Source: Psychrobacter sp. UBA6766 (GTDB lineage Bacteria; Pseudomonadota; Gammaproteobacteria; Pseudomonadales; Moraxellaceae). From it: a DNA stretch of 64,000 nt. Under the pieces are notes generated by a model, which saw only the letters and a list, made by a program, of their open reading frames with translations, searched no databases and was not told where the DNA came from. The stretch covers positions 1 through 64,000 of the forward strand of contig NZ_DKGQ01000057.1 of NCBI RefSeq assembly GCF_002453355.1, written 5' to 3'. Shown in pieces: positions 26,826-36,709 of the stretch. The position numbers were made by a program, and so were the translations under genes. Every line of letters starts with the position of its first letter. Position 1 is the first letter of the stretch.

Positions 26826-29123
26826 ATGTTGCTACAAGTTGCCCTACCCGTGCCCCTTTATCGGGTATTTGACTATCGCTTGCCGACAGATAAAATGATG
26901 TTGCCAAACGGCGTTTCAATACCGCTACCGCCAGTTGGTAGCCGCGTTGAGGTGCCATTTGGTGGTCAAACCTTAATCGGCATCGTGATTGCGCATATTT
27001 CTGCAGCGGCTAGCGACGTACCGCTTAATAAGCTTAAACCTATTCATAAATGCTTAGATGCTGAGCCTATTTTAGATGCCAACATGTTAAAGCTGGCGCA
27101 TTGGCTGGCGCGTTATTATCATTACCCGCTCGGTGACGTTTTGGCCGTTATGTTGCCAAGTCTTGTGCGTCAAGGTAAGCCGCTAGATTTGCTGATTACC
27201 CATTGGCGGATTTTTCCGCATGTAACTGACGACAACTTTCATGCCAATGCAAAAAAACAAAAGCAGCAGTTTGACATGCTTAAACTTCACGGCGAGCACG
27301 GCGCTAGTGAGGACGTCTTGTTGTTAGAAGGTATGGAGCGACCTTTTTTAAAGACGCTGGAAGAAAAAGGTCTTATCGAGCGCTATACTGAAGCAAAGTC
27401 TGCGCCTGCGCCCGTTACCTTAGCAAAAATGCCGCTTGACCTAAATAAAGAACAACAGCTTGCCGTTACTGCAATTATTGCCGCGCATAAAGATGAACAC
27501 TATACAGGTTTTTTATTAAACGGTATTACTGGAAGCGGTAAAACCGAAGTCTATTTGCAAGCGATGCAAGCGGTATTAGAAGCGGGTAAACAGGTATTGA
27601 TATTGGTGCCAGAGATTGGATTGACGCCACAGACGCGCGCGCGCTTTGCCAGTCGCTTTGCCGCTCACATTGTCTTGCTGCATTCAGGTATGAACAATAC
27701 CCATCGCCTGCAAGGCTGGCAAGATTGCCGCATGGGTCACGCGCAAATCATTATCGGGACGCGTTCAGCGGTGCTCTATCCGTTTGCAGATTTAGGCTTA
27801 ATCGTCGTTGACGAAGCGCACGATGGCTCGTATAAACAGCAAGATACGTTACGCTATCATGCCGCTGACGTTGCGCTCTATCGCGGACTACAGGCCAATA
27901 TTCCCGTCGTTCTTGGTACGGCTACCCCGTCTCTTGAGCATCTCAAACTGGTCGATGATGGCAAGCTCACTGAATACCAACTGCAAACTCGCCCCGGTAA
28001 TGCCAAACCTGCAACCATGCAGCTGATTGATGCGCGCCTGCAAAGTACCTATCAACAAACAACGGATGACGGCGCGCGTTATGATACGGGGCTGACTGAT
28101 GCGCTTATCGGCGCGATACGGCAAACGTTAGAAGCGGGCGATCAAGTATTGGTATTCTTAAATCGTCGCGGTTATGCACCAGTGTTGCTATGCGAAGCTT
28201 GCGGTTGGCAAGCAGATTGCCCGCGCTGTGACGCACATTTAACCGTTCATTATAATAGCCGATCACAATCTAATTCCTATTCGAGCAGCTCCTATTTAAA
28301 GTGTCATCACTGCGACTGGCAGGCCTATATTCCGACGGTTTGCCCTGATTGCGGCAGTCAAAATTTAGACGCCAAAGGTATCGGAACGACTAGACTAAGC
28401 GAAAGTCTGCACGCGATTTTTGCCAACCCGCAAACCAGCAAAACGCTGTACCCTATCATCCAAATCGATCGCGATACCACCAGACGCAAGGACAGCTGGG
28501 AAAATATCTACCAGCGTATCAATGAAGGCAAGCCTGCCATCTTGGTTGGGACGCAAATGGTCGCCAAAGGCCATCATTTCCCTAATGTTACCTTGGTTTG
28601 TTTACCGAACGCCGATCGCGGTTTTTTATCCGCTGACTTTCGCTCGCCAGAACATACCGCCCAATTAATGATTCAAGTAGCTGGACGTGCTGGTCGCGGT
28701 GATAAGTCTGGTCGCGTATTGATTCAAACCTTGCAACCTGATAATGAGCTGTTATTAAAACTGGTAAAAGATGGCTATTTATCCTTTGCGCGCGAGCTAC
28801 TACAAGAGCGCAAAATGATGGGCTTGCCGCCGCATAGTTATGCTGCCCTAATACGCTGTGAGGGAAAAACCCTTACCGCTACTACGCAAGCGCTGAAAGA
28901 GGCCGTTGCCATTCTACCAAGTGGTCACAACCTTGCTGTTTTAGGCCCTATTGATGCGCCCATGAGTAAAAAGAACAGCCGCTACCATGCGCAATTGCTC
29001 CTCTTAGCTAAAGACAGACAGCAATTACATCAGGTGTTAAATGACTGGTGGCAACCTGTACTTGCTTTGCCAAGCGCTAAGTATCTTAAGCTAACGTTAG
29101 ATATTGACCCTGTCGGTTGGTAA
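26826..29123 (+). CDS. priA: Primosomal replication restart helicase PriA
   Basis: Superfamily 2 3'-to-5' helicase that rebuilds the primosome at stalled forks. The 765-residue protein has the N-terminal DNA-binding domain (about 1-110), Walker A GITGSGKT (233-240), the DEAH box DEAHDGSYKQQ, the zinc-binding Cys clusters (CEACGWQADCPRCDAHL and CHHCDW...CPDCGS) and motif VAGRAGRGDKSG. Length is near E. coli PriA (732). The ribosome binding site is weak. The insert between the Cys pairs is Ser-rich (SRSQSNSYSSSS), a local low-complexity stretch. Confidence 0.97.
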   Translation: MLLQVALPVPLYRVFDYRLPTDKMMLPNGVSIPLPPVGSRVEVPFGGQTLIGIVIAHISAAASDVPLNKLKPIHKCLDAEPILDANMLKLAHWLARYYHYPLGDVLAVMLPSLVRQGKPLDLLITHWRIFPHVTDDNFHANAKKQKQQFDMLKLHGEHGASEDVLLLEGMERPFLKTLEEKGLIERYTEAKSAPAPVTLAKMPLDLNKEQQLAVTAIIAAHKDEHYTGFLLNGITGSGKTEVYLQAMQAVLEAGKQVLILVPEIGLTPQTRARFASRFAAHIVLLHSGMNNTHRLQGWQDCRMGHAQIIIGTRSAVLYPFADLGLIVVDEAHDGSYKQQDTLRYHAADVALYRGLQANIPVVLGTATPSLEHLKLVDDGKLTEYQLQTRPGNAKPATMQLIDARLQSTYQQTTDDGARYDTGLTDALIGAIRQTLEAGDQVLVFLNRRGYAPVLLCEACGWQADCPRCDAHLTVHYNSRSQSNSYSSSSYLKCHHCDWQAYIPTVCPDCGSQNLDAKGIGTTRLSESLHAIFANPQTSKTLYPIIQIDRDTTRRKDSWENIYQRINEGKPAILVGTQMVAKGHHFPNVTLVCLPNADRGFLSADFRSPEHTAQLMIQVAGRAGRGDKSGRVLIQTLQPDNELLLKLVKDGYLSFARELLQERKMMGLPPHSYAALIRCEGKTLTATTQALKEAVAILPSGHNLAVLGPIDAPMSKKNSRYHAQLLLLAKDRQQLHQVLNDWWQPVLALPSAKYLKLTLDIDPVGW

Positions 29124-29352
29124 CATTAATCCCTATCTATTACGCTTCAATGCTAGCTATCACCCTCTATAGCTGTCCTTTTTTAAATCCAAGTTATGCA
29201 AAGCCATGCGAAATAGACTATTCATCGTTTACCGCCTAGATACAGCAAGCCGTTATTAAATATGCTAAATTCTTTATATCTGTCTAGTATATGCACAGCA
29301 AACGCAGCGTTATAAACCATCCATTTCACCTTTTATCATCTTGAGTGTTGTT

Positions 29353-30570
29353 ATGAGTCAAAAGCATCCAAAATCTGAAAAAAATGATCATTCTCATCAG
29401 AATGCGGCGGTAGAGGCTCATAAACGTGGTCAAAAAAATAGGGAAAATAATAATATCCAAGACAGATATTCCGAGGCGAATCAAGACCATCACGATCATG
29501 ATGAACACCTAGAGCAAACGGTTGCCGCACGAGATACCAAGGGTTACCAGCGTACTTTGCTGTTTAGCTTTATTATTATCACAAGCTATATGTTTATTGA
29601 AGCCATCGGCGGTTGGCTCACTGGCAGTTTAGCGCTATTGTCCGATGCTGGCCATATGCTCAGTGACGCTGTGGCACTTGGTGCGACATTAATGGCCTTT
29701 CGAATTGGTGAAAAAGCAGCCACGCATCAAAAAACCTTTGGCTATAAACGCTTTGAGATCTTGGTGGCGACGGTTAATGGTGCCACACTAGTTATTATTG
29801 CTATTATGATTTTTTATGAGGCGATTAAACGCTTCAATGCACCGCCGGAAATCGCTACCCAGGGCATGCTTATCGTCGCCACCATTGGTATGTTGATCAA
29901 CATTTTAGTCGCTTGGTTGATGCATCGCGGCAGTCGCGGCGGAGATACGCATGGTCACAGTCATGGTAGTAATCACAGTGACAGCCAGGAACATCAACAT
30001 AAAAATAGCCGAGGGGAAAATGAAGGTAAAGAATCAGTCAATCTAAATATGCAAAGTGCCTACTTGCATGTATTGAGCGACTTAATGGGTTCAGTTGCCG
30101 CTATTGTTGCCGCCCTCTTAATGATGAGTTTCGGCTGGGTTTGGGCAGATGCGGTGGCATCCGTAATCGTCGCCATATTAATTTTGTTTAGTGGTTACCG
30201 CGTCGTCCGTGATTCGGTACACATCTTGATGGAAGGCACGCCAGAAGGCATCTCGCTGGTAGAAGTCGAAGATAAACTACTTTCCCATCCGCAAGTTCAA
30301 AAAGTCCATGACCTACATGTTTGGAGTATCACTAGCGGACTAAATGCCCTATCTTGTCATGTGGTTGTCGATGGTGAAATGAGTATTTATGAGTCAAGTA
30401 TCTTAATTGCCAGTTTAGAGCAGAGCCTACTTAAACTGAACATTCACCACGCGACCATTCAGGTTGAAAGCTTAGCGCATCCGCAAACCAAAACCCATAG
30501 TGATGCCTTAGTTTGTGATATCTCACAGCAAGTAACTGATAACAACAGTCATATTGGGCATAATCATTAA
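29353..30570 (+). CDS. Cation diffusion facilitator (CzcD/ZitB-type metal exporter)
   Basis: Inner-membrane antiporter that exports Zn2+/Cd2+/Co2+-type divalent metals in exchange for protons. The 405-residue protein has six likely membrane helices. The metal-site residues lie in the second and fifth helices: SDAGHMLSDA and YLHVLSDLMGS. A His-rich loop (GDTHGHSHGSNHSDSQ, about 195-215) sits between helices IV and V, as is usual in this family. The N-terminus (about 50 residues) is also rich in His, Lys and Asp. The C-terminal cytosolic domain follows. I use the ATG at 29353; a TTG four codons earlier is possible. Both lack a strong ribosome site. No metal regulator is adjacent. Confidence 0.9.
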   Translation: MSQKHPKSEKNDHSHQNAAVEAHKRGQKNRENNNIQDRYSEANQDHHDHDEHLEQTVAARDTKGYQRTLLFSFIIITSYMFIEAIGGWLTGSLALLSDAGHMLSDAVALGATLMAFRIGEKAATHQKTFGYKRFEILVATVNGATLVIIAIMIFYEAIKRFNAPPEIATQGMLIVATIGMLINILVAWLMHRGSRGGDTHGHSHGSNHSDSQEHQHKNSRGENEGKESVNLNMQSAYLHVLSDLMGSVAAIVAALLMMSFGWVWADAVASVIVAILILFSGYRVVRDSVHILMEGTPEGISLVEVEDKLLSHPQVQKVHDLHVWSITSGLNALSCHVVVDGEMSIYESSILIASLEQSLLKLNIHHATIQVESLAHPQTKTHSDALVCDISQQVTDNNSHIGHNH

Positions 30571-30605
30571 AACCATGAGGTAATAATAAATCTAGACATT
30601 GCCAA

Positions 30606-30854
30606 TCATAGATTGGGATGAACTAACTCATAAAAATAACACAAGATAAGCCAAGCTAACCAAACGGCAATACTTATCCAAATGCCAATCCCCACTCCCA
30701 ATAGACTTATTCTGATCCAAAAATCTAGCGCACCGTCCATAATGTGGGGCAGATAAGCGGGTCCCATATTTGATGCCATGATGAACCATAAGCCAAATAT
30801 CAGCCCTACTCCTGCGCCAATAATCCTTAGCGTTATTCTAATTAAATTCTTCAA
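30606..30854 (-). CDS. Small two-helix membrane protein with uncertain start
   Basis: An 82-residue reading from a TTG at 30854, with two or three hydrophobic helices (about 12-30 IGAGVGLIFGLWFIMAS and 48-72 LLGVGIGIWISIAVWLAWLIL). The TTG has no ribosome site. The same frame is open for 18 further codons, and a perfect AAGGAG lies 8 bases before an in-frame ATA at 30894-30896, which would give a 96-residue protein starting xHDDSPADSKLRGLL. So the true start may be ATA, or an ATG there has mutated. It lies between two plus-strand genes and no function is evident. Confidence 0.6.
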   Translation of the reverse strand: MKNLIRITLRIIGAGVGLIFGLWFIMASNMGPAYLPHIMDGALDFWIRISLLGVGIGIWISIAVWLAWLILCYFYELVHPNL

Positions 30855-31086
30855 TAAACCGCGAAGTTTACTATCAGCAGGCGAATCATCGTGTATGAGT
30901 GTGTCTCCTTATACGCCGACATAAGTAGGCTTTATTTTGGATAATCTTATATCACGCTGACTTTTAGCATTGTAATAGCATGTTAAAAATGATGGGGAAT
31001 TTGGCTTCGTCTCCATATTTTTCTTTTAAATTCTGTATACTTAAGGCTTAAACCTCTCATTCATAACCAATTGATGACCTTTTGCC

Positions 31087-31791
31087 ATGTCGAGACGCTC
31101 AGCCCCTTTCGTTGCCCCAAGCTACATTGATGACCCTATTTCCAGCGAGGGTAAAAAGCATGCCAAAGCATTGCTATCGACGCTGCAAGAAGATATTGCC
31201 AGCTTTCGAGATGAGCAGTTTCCGCCTGATATTTTGCGTCAAATTCGTGATATGCCGATTTATGAAGGCAATTTAGCCGAAGTCCAAGCTTATCAGCAGC
31301 GTTGGCACAATCTGATTGAGCGCGCGATGGCATTTTATCCCGCTGCCGATTTGCCGCCCGACTATCTGCCATTACCCGCTAGCCTTGAAATACCGCAATT
31401 TATTTATCATGTGCAAAGGTTACATCTGACTAAGACTCGGGCAAAAGAATCCAAAAGTTTCGGTTCGGTCGGGGCGCTTACCGATAAATGTGGTGATTAT
31501 AGTGCCGATGAAATCACGCGTATGAGCGCCGTATTTGACAACGACGATGAGGCGCGATTGGTGGCGCATCGTGAATTTATTGATTTGCGTGCGTATGTAT
31601 TTTGCCGTGATAGCAAGGGCGAGATGCTAGAGCCTGAGCGCGTACGCTTTTATCGAACGGGGCTTATCGTTCATGCTCTACCTGATTTTAAAATCGTCGA
31701 CAGTCGTCAGACCCCTCGGAAACGCCGTAACGATGCTTATAGTAATCCCCTAGCAGATAATGGCATTTGGAAAATTTATCGTAAAAAATAA
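31087..31791 (+). CDS. Conserved hypothetical protein
   Basis: A 234-residue soluble protein that I do not recognise. It has no signal peptide, membrane segment or known motif. It is helical and charged in the first half (KKHAKALLSTLQEDI, ILRQIRDMPIYEGNLAEV); the second half has a mixed segment RFYRTGLIVHALPDFKIVD and a basic C-terminus. The ATG at 31087 lacks a clear ribosome site. A CPA2 antiporter gene follows 72 bp later on the same strand, so the two could be co-transcribed. Codon use resembles its neighbours. Confidence 0.7.
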   Translation: MSRRSAPFVAPSYIDDPISSEGKKHAKALLSTLQEDIASFRDEQFPPDILRQIRDMPIYEGNLAEVQAYQQRWHNLIERAMAFYPAADLPPDYLPLPASLEIPQFIYHVQRLHLTKTRAKESKSFGSVGALTDKCGDYSADEITRMSAVFDNDDEARLVAHREFIDLRAYVFCRDSKGEMLEPERVRFYRTGLIVHALPDFKIVDSRQTPRKRRNDAYSNPLADNGIWKIYRKK

Positions 31792-31863
31792 ATTGTGCTA
31801 GATTTTTAATTGTTGCCGCAGATGTTGTACTGCTTATTTTATCGTTACTGCTAAGGATTCCAG

Positions 31864-33750
31864 ATGCTCGCTGCCGCCATCGGCTCACCAAACTTAATGT
31901 TACAAGCTACAATTTTCTTGGGAGCAGCGCTGCTGTTCGTACCACTTGGTAAGCGCTTGGGTATTGCGACGGTGTTAGGGTATTTGATTACTGGTCTGAT
32001 TTTGGGTCCCAGTGGTTTAGATGTTGCAGGTGACGCGGAGAGCTTATTACATTTCTCCGAGTTTGGTGTGGTCATGCTGCTGTTTATCATCGGGCTTGAG
32101 CTGCAGCCCTCGCGCCTATGGGCGCTACGGCGTTCGATATTTGTCCTCGGTGGTTTACAAGTCGGTCTGACCGGCACGCTATTAATGTGGCTGTTACATC
32201 AGTTTTTTGTTTTGCCGCTTGATACTGCTTTTATCGTTGGTTTTGGTCTTGCGCTGTCATCAACTGCGTTTGTGCTGCAAGTCCTAACGGAAAAACAGCA
32301 GCTTTCTAGTACCCATGGCCGCGAAGCCTTTACGATTTTATTATTCCAAGATATCGCTGTTATTCCTTTGTTAGCGGTCATTCCATTCTTATCAGGGGTG
32401 CGCGAACAGAGCTACGATTTGATTTATTTTGGTAAGGTTTTTGCGGTTTTTGCCGGACTTATTTTTGCTAGCCGTTATATCATTCGACCTTTCTTTAAAT
32501 TTGTGGCGTCGAGTGGGGCGTCAGAATTACTAACCGCCGTCGCCCTATTTATCGTCATGGGCGTCTCTATTTTGATGGGGCAAATTGGTCTATCGATGGC
32601 ATTAGGCGCGTTTTTAACCGGGGTCTTATTAGCAGATTCTGAATATCGCCATGAACTAGAAGCAAGTATCGAGCCTTTTAAAGGGCTACTGTTGGGGCTG
32701 TTTTTTATGTCGGTCGGTATGCTAACCGATGTCAAACTCATTTTGGCAAAACCCGTCTTTATTATCGGCTGCGCCATGGCGTTAATGTTTATTAAATTTG
32801 CCGTCATTACCGCCATTGCAAAAGTAACAGGCAATCGCTGGCCGACCAGTATTCGCTTGGGCGTTACTCTCGCCCAAGGCGGTGAATTTGCCTTTGTGTT
32901 ATTCAGTGTGGCAACAGCGCAGAACGTCTTACGCCCTGAGCTTGCTAATACTCTAAACCTTATCGTCACCATTTCTATGGCCCTGACGCCGTTAGCCTTT
33001 TTATTGTTAGAAAAAATCGGTGAGCCACTCTTTGCTAAAAGCAAACCGAGCCGCGAGTATGATGCGATTCCGGACGATGAGCATCGGGTGATTATTGCTG
33101 GTTTTGGACGCGTTGGTCAAATTATTGGCCGGGTGCTTCGTATGCATAACATCGAATTCACGGCGATTGAGCGCTCGGCAAATCGTGTCGATTTTGTGCG
33201 TAAGTTCGGTAACCAAGTCTATTATGGCGATCCAAAAAATCCTGAGATATTACGCGCCGCTGGTATCAAAAAAGCACGCGTCTTTATTCTCGCCATTGAT
33301 GATGTTGAGCGTTCCATTACCACCGCTCAATATTTGCGCAAAAATTATCCTGATATGATTGTCTTGGCGCGCGCGCGTGACCGCCAGCATTATTACCGTT
33401 TACGTGAAGTGGGCGTACGCCATATTTGGCGTGAGACCTATTTATCATCTTTAGATATGTCGCGAGAATCGCTACAGCTACTCGGAATCTCACCAGAAAA
33501 AGCACGCGAAACCGTTCAAACTTTTCGTGATTACGACGATGATTTAATTGAACGCCAGCAAGCGATTTATGACGATGAAGCCAGTATGATTGAGTCGGCA
33601 CAATCAGCCATTGCGGAGCTTGAGAGTTTATTTGACGAAGACATCGATAAAGCGCGTAAAATGGATTTGACCGATTTTTACGACGCGCTAAAGAGCCAAG
33701 CGCTTCCCATCGATGAAAAAGACGATTTGACTGCCGATTCTAAAAATTAA
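31864..33750 (+). CDS. Monovalent cation:proton antiporter-2 (CPA2/KefB-KefC type)
   Basis: Inner-membrane K+(or Na+)/H+ exchanger of 628 residues. About 12 membrane helices span residues 1-385 and include FIIGLELQPSRLW and QGGEFAFVLFS. After a short linker, an RCK/TrkA-N nucleotide-binding domain begins near residue 407 with VIIAGFGRVGQIIGRVL; an acidic, probably helical tail (from about 555) follows. In the Kef relatives glutathione adducts gate the pore, but no KefF/KefG ancillary gene is next to it, so I do not assign kefB or kefC. AAGGA lies 6 bases before the ATG. Confidence 0.92.
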   Translation: MLAAAIGSPNLMLQATIFLGAALLFVPLGKRLGIATVLGYLITGLILGPSGLDVAGDAESLLHFSEFGVVMLLFIIGLELQPSRLWALRRSIFVLGGLQVGLTGTLLMWLLHQFFVLPLDTAFIVGFGLALSSTAFVLQVLTEKQQLSSTHGREAFTILLFQDIAVIPLLAVIPFLSGVREQSYDLIYFGKVFAVFAGLIFASRYIIRPFFKFVASSGASELLTAVALFIVMGVSILMGQIGLSMALGAFLTGVLLADSEYRHELEASIEPFKGLLLGLFFMSVGMLTDVKLILAKPVFIIGCAMALMFIKFAVITAIAKVTGNRWPTSIRLGVTLAQGGEFAFVLFSVATAQNVLRPELANTLNLIVTISMALTPLAFLLLEKIGEPLFAKSKPSREYDAIPDDEHRVIIAGFGRVGQIIGRVLRMHNIEFTAIERSANRVDFVRKFGNQVYYGDPKNPEILRAAGIKKARVFILAIDDVERSITTAQYLRKNYPDMIVLARARDRQHYYRLREVGVRHIWRETYLSSLDMSRESLQLLGISPEKARETVQTFRDYDDDLIERQQAIYDDEASMIESAQSAIAELESLFDEDIDKARKMDLTDFYDALKSQALPIDEKDDLTADSKN

Positions 33751-33785
33751 CTGCGATCATTCTTTTATTGCTAATGAATCGTCAC

Positions 33786-34715
33786 TTAGTCATCACTACA
33801 GCTTTTGGGGGCTTGCCTTTTATTTAGCGAGGTCATACAACTCCAATCATCGCTGTCAGGAACATGATAAAAAACCAGCGTTTGCTCATTTAAATAACGC
33901 AATGGAAATTTAACGTTTTGAATGGTAGCAATCACCGCGCAATCGGTGTCTGTCACGCCAGCGGCTTCGGTGTCGATGTCGATATTTACTTGCTCTGTTC
34001 CCATGTTTAAAGGAAGATTGATGGGGCATTGCCCTGTTTGCCGATAGGTCAGTGCCACACGATTTTGCGCCGTTTTAGCCGTATCGTAGGCATCAAATAA
34101 GACTTCATTTTCTTTTGGCTTGGCGACAATTGGTAAAAATTGCACCTTTATCACCATTAAGGCAAAGGCGAAAAACCCAAAGCCTAAAGCCAAACCAAAT
34201 AAACTGACCCCACCTTCCTTTTTCAAATGTGCTTTTTGCGCGGCCTCATCGCGTGGATAATCATTGACAGCATCAGCTATCTCGCGCCGTGCCATTCGGT
34301 AATAATAAGCGTCCGTCCAGCGTGCAACCATAAACGACCAAAACAGCCAAATCAGCACTGCGATCGTGATACGAATGCCCATTTGATAAGCATCGGCAAT
34401 ATAAGGCATCCCTATAAACTCAAACGCTACCAATACCAGCGCTACATTCAGCTGGATAAAGGACCAGCCTGCGACACTATATACAATCGCATCCATGTAG
34501 CGCTTACGATACAACAGCCAAGGAAAGGTCATAAAAAACGCCGCCCAGTGCCATTTTGGTGACAGGAAGCCTTGCTCATCAAACTCCTTAAAGCGTTTAA
34601 GATAATAGCGCTGGCTACGCTGACTAATAAACCATTTATCCAATTGTTCACGTTTGGCAGCAGTCAGTTGGTCTTGATAAAAAGGGGGCGGCGAATCCGT
34701 CTCGATAAATAACAT
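33786..34715 (-). CDS. DUF2628 membrane protein with a pilin-like C-terminal domain
   Basis: A 309-residue protein. The first part (about 40-165) matches the DUF2628 pattern: FLSPKWHWAAFFMTFPWLLYRKRY followed by hydrophobic helices and YYYRMARREI. A further single membrane helix (about 172-193, FGLALGFGFFAFALMVIKV) leads into a periplasm-sized C-terminal region (about 200-309) with three or four Cys (TGQCPIN, DTDCAV, WSCMTS, KSCSDD) and spacing like the globular part of type IV pilins. TAAGG precedes the ATG. The pilin-like reading is tentative. The gene converges with the CPA2 antiporter gene. Confidence 0.75.
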   Translation of the reverse strand: MLFIETDSPPPFYQDQLTAAKREQLDKWFISQRSQRYYLKRFKEFDEQGFLSPKWHWAAFFMTFPWLLYRKRYMDAIVYSVAGWSFIQLNVALVLVAFEFIGMPYIADAYQMGIRITIAVLIWLFWSFMVARWTDAYYYRMARREIADAVNDYPRDEAAQKAHLKKEGGVSLFGLALGFGFFAFALMVIKVQFLPIVAKPKENEVLFDAYDTAKTAQNRVALTYRQTGQCPINLPLNMGTEQVNIDIDTEAAGVTDTDCAVIATIQNVKFPLRYLNEQTLVFYHVPDSDDWSCMTSLNKRQAPKSCSDD

Positions 34716-35048
34716 GATGATAAGCCTTACTTATTATTAAGCATAAATGTTAAGCATAAAGGTAACGCAATGATTCTTAGGAAACGTTTCTTATTAAATG
34801 ATTCTTTTTAAATAATGCTTATTATATGATAACGCCAAAAGCCACCTGTAGAAAACCCAAATATATATGACATCTGTATATCGAAAAAATAGATGGATAA
34901 TCTTGTATTTTATGAAAAAACCATAGGAATACATGAAATACGTGAAATAAACCGCAAACTGGCTAAAATTGGATTGTGCGTTCACAGGCGTCACGATTTC
35001 ACTTATAATAAAACAACTTTACCTACCTAATTAAGCCTTGTTAATCCT
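34716..35048. other. Intergenic region upstream of trmB
   Basis: A 333-bp AT-rich divergent promoter region between the DUF2628 gene and trmB. It contains many TATA-like runs but no pair I would call. A 66-codon reading on the minus strand (34794-34994) has no ribosome site and unusual composition, so I do not call it. Confidence 0.45.
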
Positions 35049-35849
35049 ATGAGTCAACATTCTGATATTAATCCCAACATCGATGCTACCCAAAGTGACG
35101 TTGAGCAACGTCGCGATGATCAAACAACCGCCGACGACAGCAAACATATTCGTATTGTTAACACCTTTATGAAACGCCGAACGCACATGAATAAAAATGC
35201 CGAGCTGGCACTGACTGCGCCAGAGTTTGCACACTACTTGGTTAATAACAGTTTCGGGGATGGCAATCTCGACGGCATTAATGATTTACGCGCCTTATTC
35301 GCAGATAGCCCTAATGGCAGTGAAGCGCCACTTACCTTAGAGATTGGTTTTGGACTGGGTGATTCTTTTATCGAGATGGCAGCTGCTGAGCCTACGCGAA
35401 ACTTTGTTGGCGTCGAAGTCCATGAGCCAGGTATTGGCAAATGCGCTTATATGGCAGGGACGCAGGCGCTAACCAACGTTAAAATTATCAACGGTGATGC
35501 CATTCAATTGCTAAAACAGCTTCCGGAAAATCATATCAACCGCATCCAGCTTTATTTCCCTGACCCATGGCAAAAAAAGCGCCATTACAAGCGCCGTTTT
35601 GTTAGCCCTGAACGAATGGCAATTGTCACGCGCAGCTTAAAACAAGGCGGCTGGTTCCACACAGCGACTGACTGGGAGCATTATGCTTTTTGGATGGTTG
35701 AAGTGTTAGATAGTTTTGCCGGTCTTACCAATCAAGCTGGCGCCGGAAACTTCATGGACCGTCCTGACTTTCGTCCAATGACGAAATTCGAGCGCCGCGG
35801 TTTAGAGCGTGGTCATGGTGTTTGGGATTTAATCTATATCAAAGACTAA
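35049..35849 (+). CDS. trmB: tRNA (guanine-N7-)-methyltransferase
   Basis: Adds N7-methylguanosine at position 46 of tRNA variable loops, using SAM. The 266-residue protein has the SAM motif [29 protein letters not shown], and the family signature [15 protein letters not shown]. The N-terminal 45 residues are polar and may be partly an overlong start; E. coli TrmB is 239 residues. A terminator follows 35 bp after the stop codon. Confidence 0.95.
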   Translation: MSQHSDINPNIDATQSDVEQRRDDQTTADDSKHIRIVNTFMKRRTHMNKNAELALTAPEFAHYLVNNSFGDGNLDGINDLRALFADSPNGSEAPLTLEIGFGLGDSFIEMAAAEPTRNFVGVEVHEPGIGKCAYMAGTQALTNVKIINGDAIQLLKQLPENHINRIQLYFPDPWQKKRHYKRRFVSPERMAIVTRSLKQGGWFHTATDWEHYAFWMVEVLDSFAGLTNQAGAGNFMDRPDFRPMTKFERRGLERGHGVWDLIYIKD

Positions 35850-35883
35850 GCCCGACAGCTTTACCCTAGCATTTCTGCAAGAC

Positions 35884-35923
35884 AACGGCTAAGATACTTA
35901 TAAGGTTCTTAGCTGTTTTTTTT
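35884..35923 (+). terminator. Terminator of trmB
   Basis: Imperfect stem AACGGCTAAGA/TTCTTAGCTGTT with a 16-17 base loop, followed by a run of T. Confidence 0.75.
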
Positions 35924-36182
35924 GCCATTCATATTTCCAATCTTGGCTTATCTCTTGACATACAAGCCTTTGCATGTTGCATCTGCTACTTTAAAAAACC
36001 TATCCCTTTTTGTACTTTATCTATGGCCAAAAGCATGTGTGAAACGTAGGCGTTACAAAGAAATTTTTTCGTTAAATTTAAAGTTGCAAAAATAGAAATA
36101 ACCCCTATCTAGCATTTATCTTATCTTTCTCGTCTGCGCAAACATTGATAGTATAAGGGTTTCGTGAGTTCTCCCCATAAGC

Positions 36183-36203
36183 TGTGGATAACCCTGTGTA
36201 TAA
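36183..36203 (-). promoter_or_regulatory. Pair of consensus DnaA boxes
   Basis: Read on the minus strand: TTATACACA and TTATCCACA, same orientation, starts 12 bp apart. Both match TTATNCACA exactly. A third, one-mismatch box (TTGTCCACA) is at 36401-36409. Confidence 0.7.
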
Positions 36204-36553
36204 GTCGCTACTTGACAAGTATTTTCCTAGATAGCTTAAAGGGTTAGGTAAAATCGTTCATTTTTTGTACAATTAAAAATTATTTAATAATCAATTACTT
36301 AGGTACTATTTAAAAGTAAAATAATATATTTTTAATTTTTCTAAAATTAATTTAATCCCTGCGGATGTTTCACGAGCCCAAAATAAAAATATTTTTTTAT
36401 TGTGGACAACTTGTAAAACTATTGACAAATGACTCTGTTGTGACGTTCAAAACCAAAGACCAGATTAAGCCTATTTTATGAAAATATGAGTAAAAAGCAG
36501 GCGACATTCACTGTCGTTTAGCCTCTGAGCCCGCTAAGTTTTAAGCTTGGTTT

Positions 36554-36563
36554 TTGTTATAAT
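36554..36563 (+). promoter_or_regulatory. Extended -10 promoter element
   Basis: TTGTTATAAT contains TGTTATAAT, a perfect TG-N-TATAAT extended -10, which needs little -35 support. It points toward recA about 375 bp downstream; a long leader or a small RNA would result. Confidence 0.45.
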
Positions 36564-36709
36564 AGCCTTATCTAATCAACAGTGATATAAAGTAGGATAC
36601 CTCAACAAGTGAGCGACAAATAAACCACAGCCATATTACGACAAATGCTCATAAGCACTTGTGAACTTTATTTCGCTTTTATCATGATTTGATTTTACTG
36701 TATAGTAAG

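Noticed and set aside
34794..34994. 66-codon reading on the minus strand upstream of trmB
   Set aside because: No ribosome binding site, Tyr/Phe-rich composition from AT-rich DNA, and it lies in a divergent promoter region.
36160..36410. Calling this region the chromosomal origin oriC
   Set aside because: The boxes and AT-rich DNA fit, but dnaA is not near and skew cannot be computed here, so it is reported only as origin-like.
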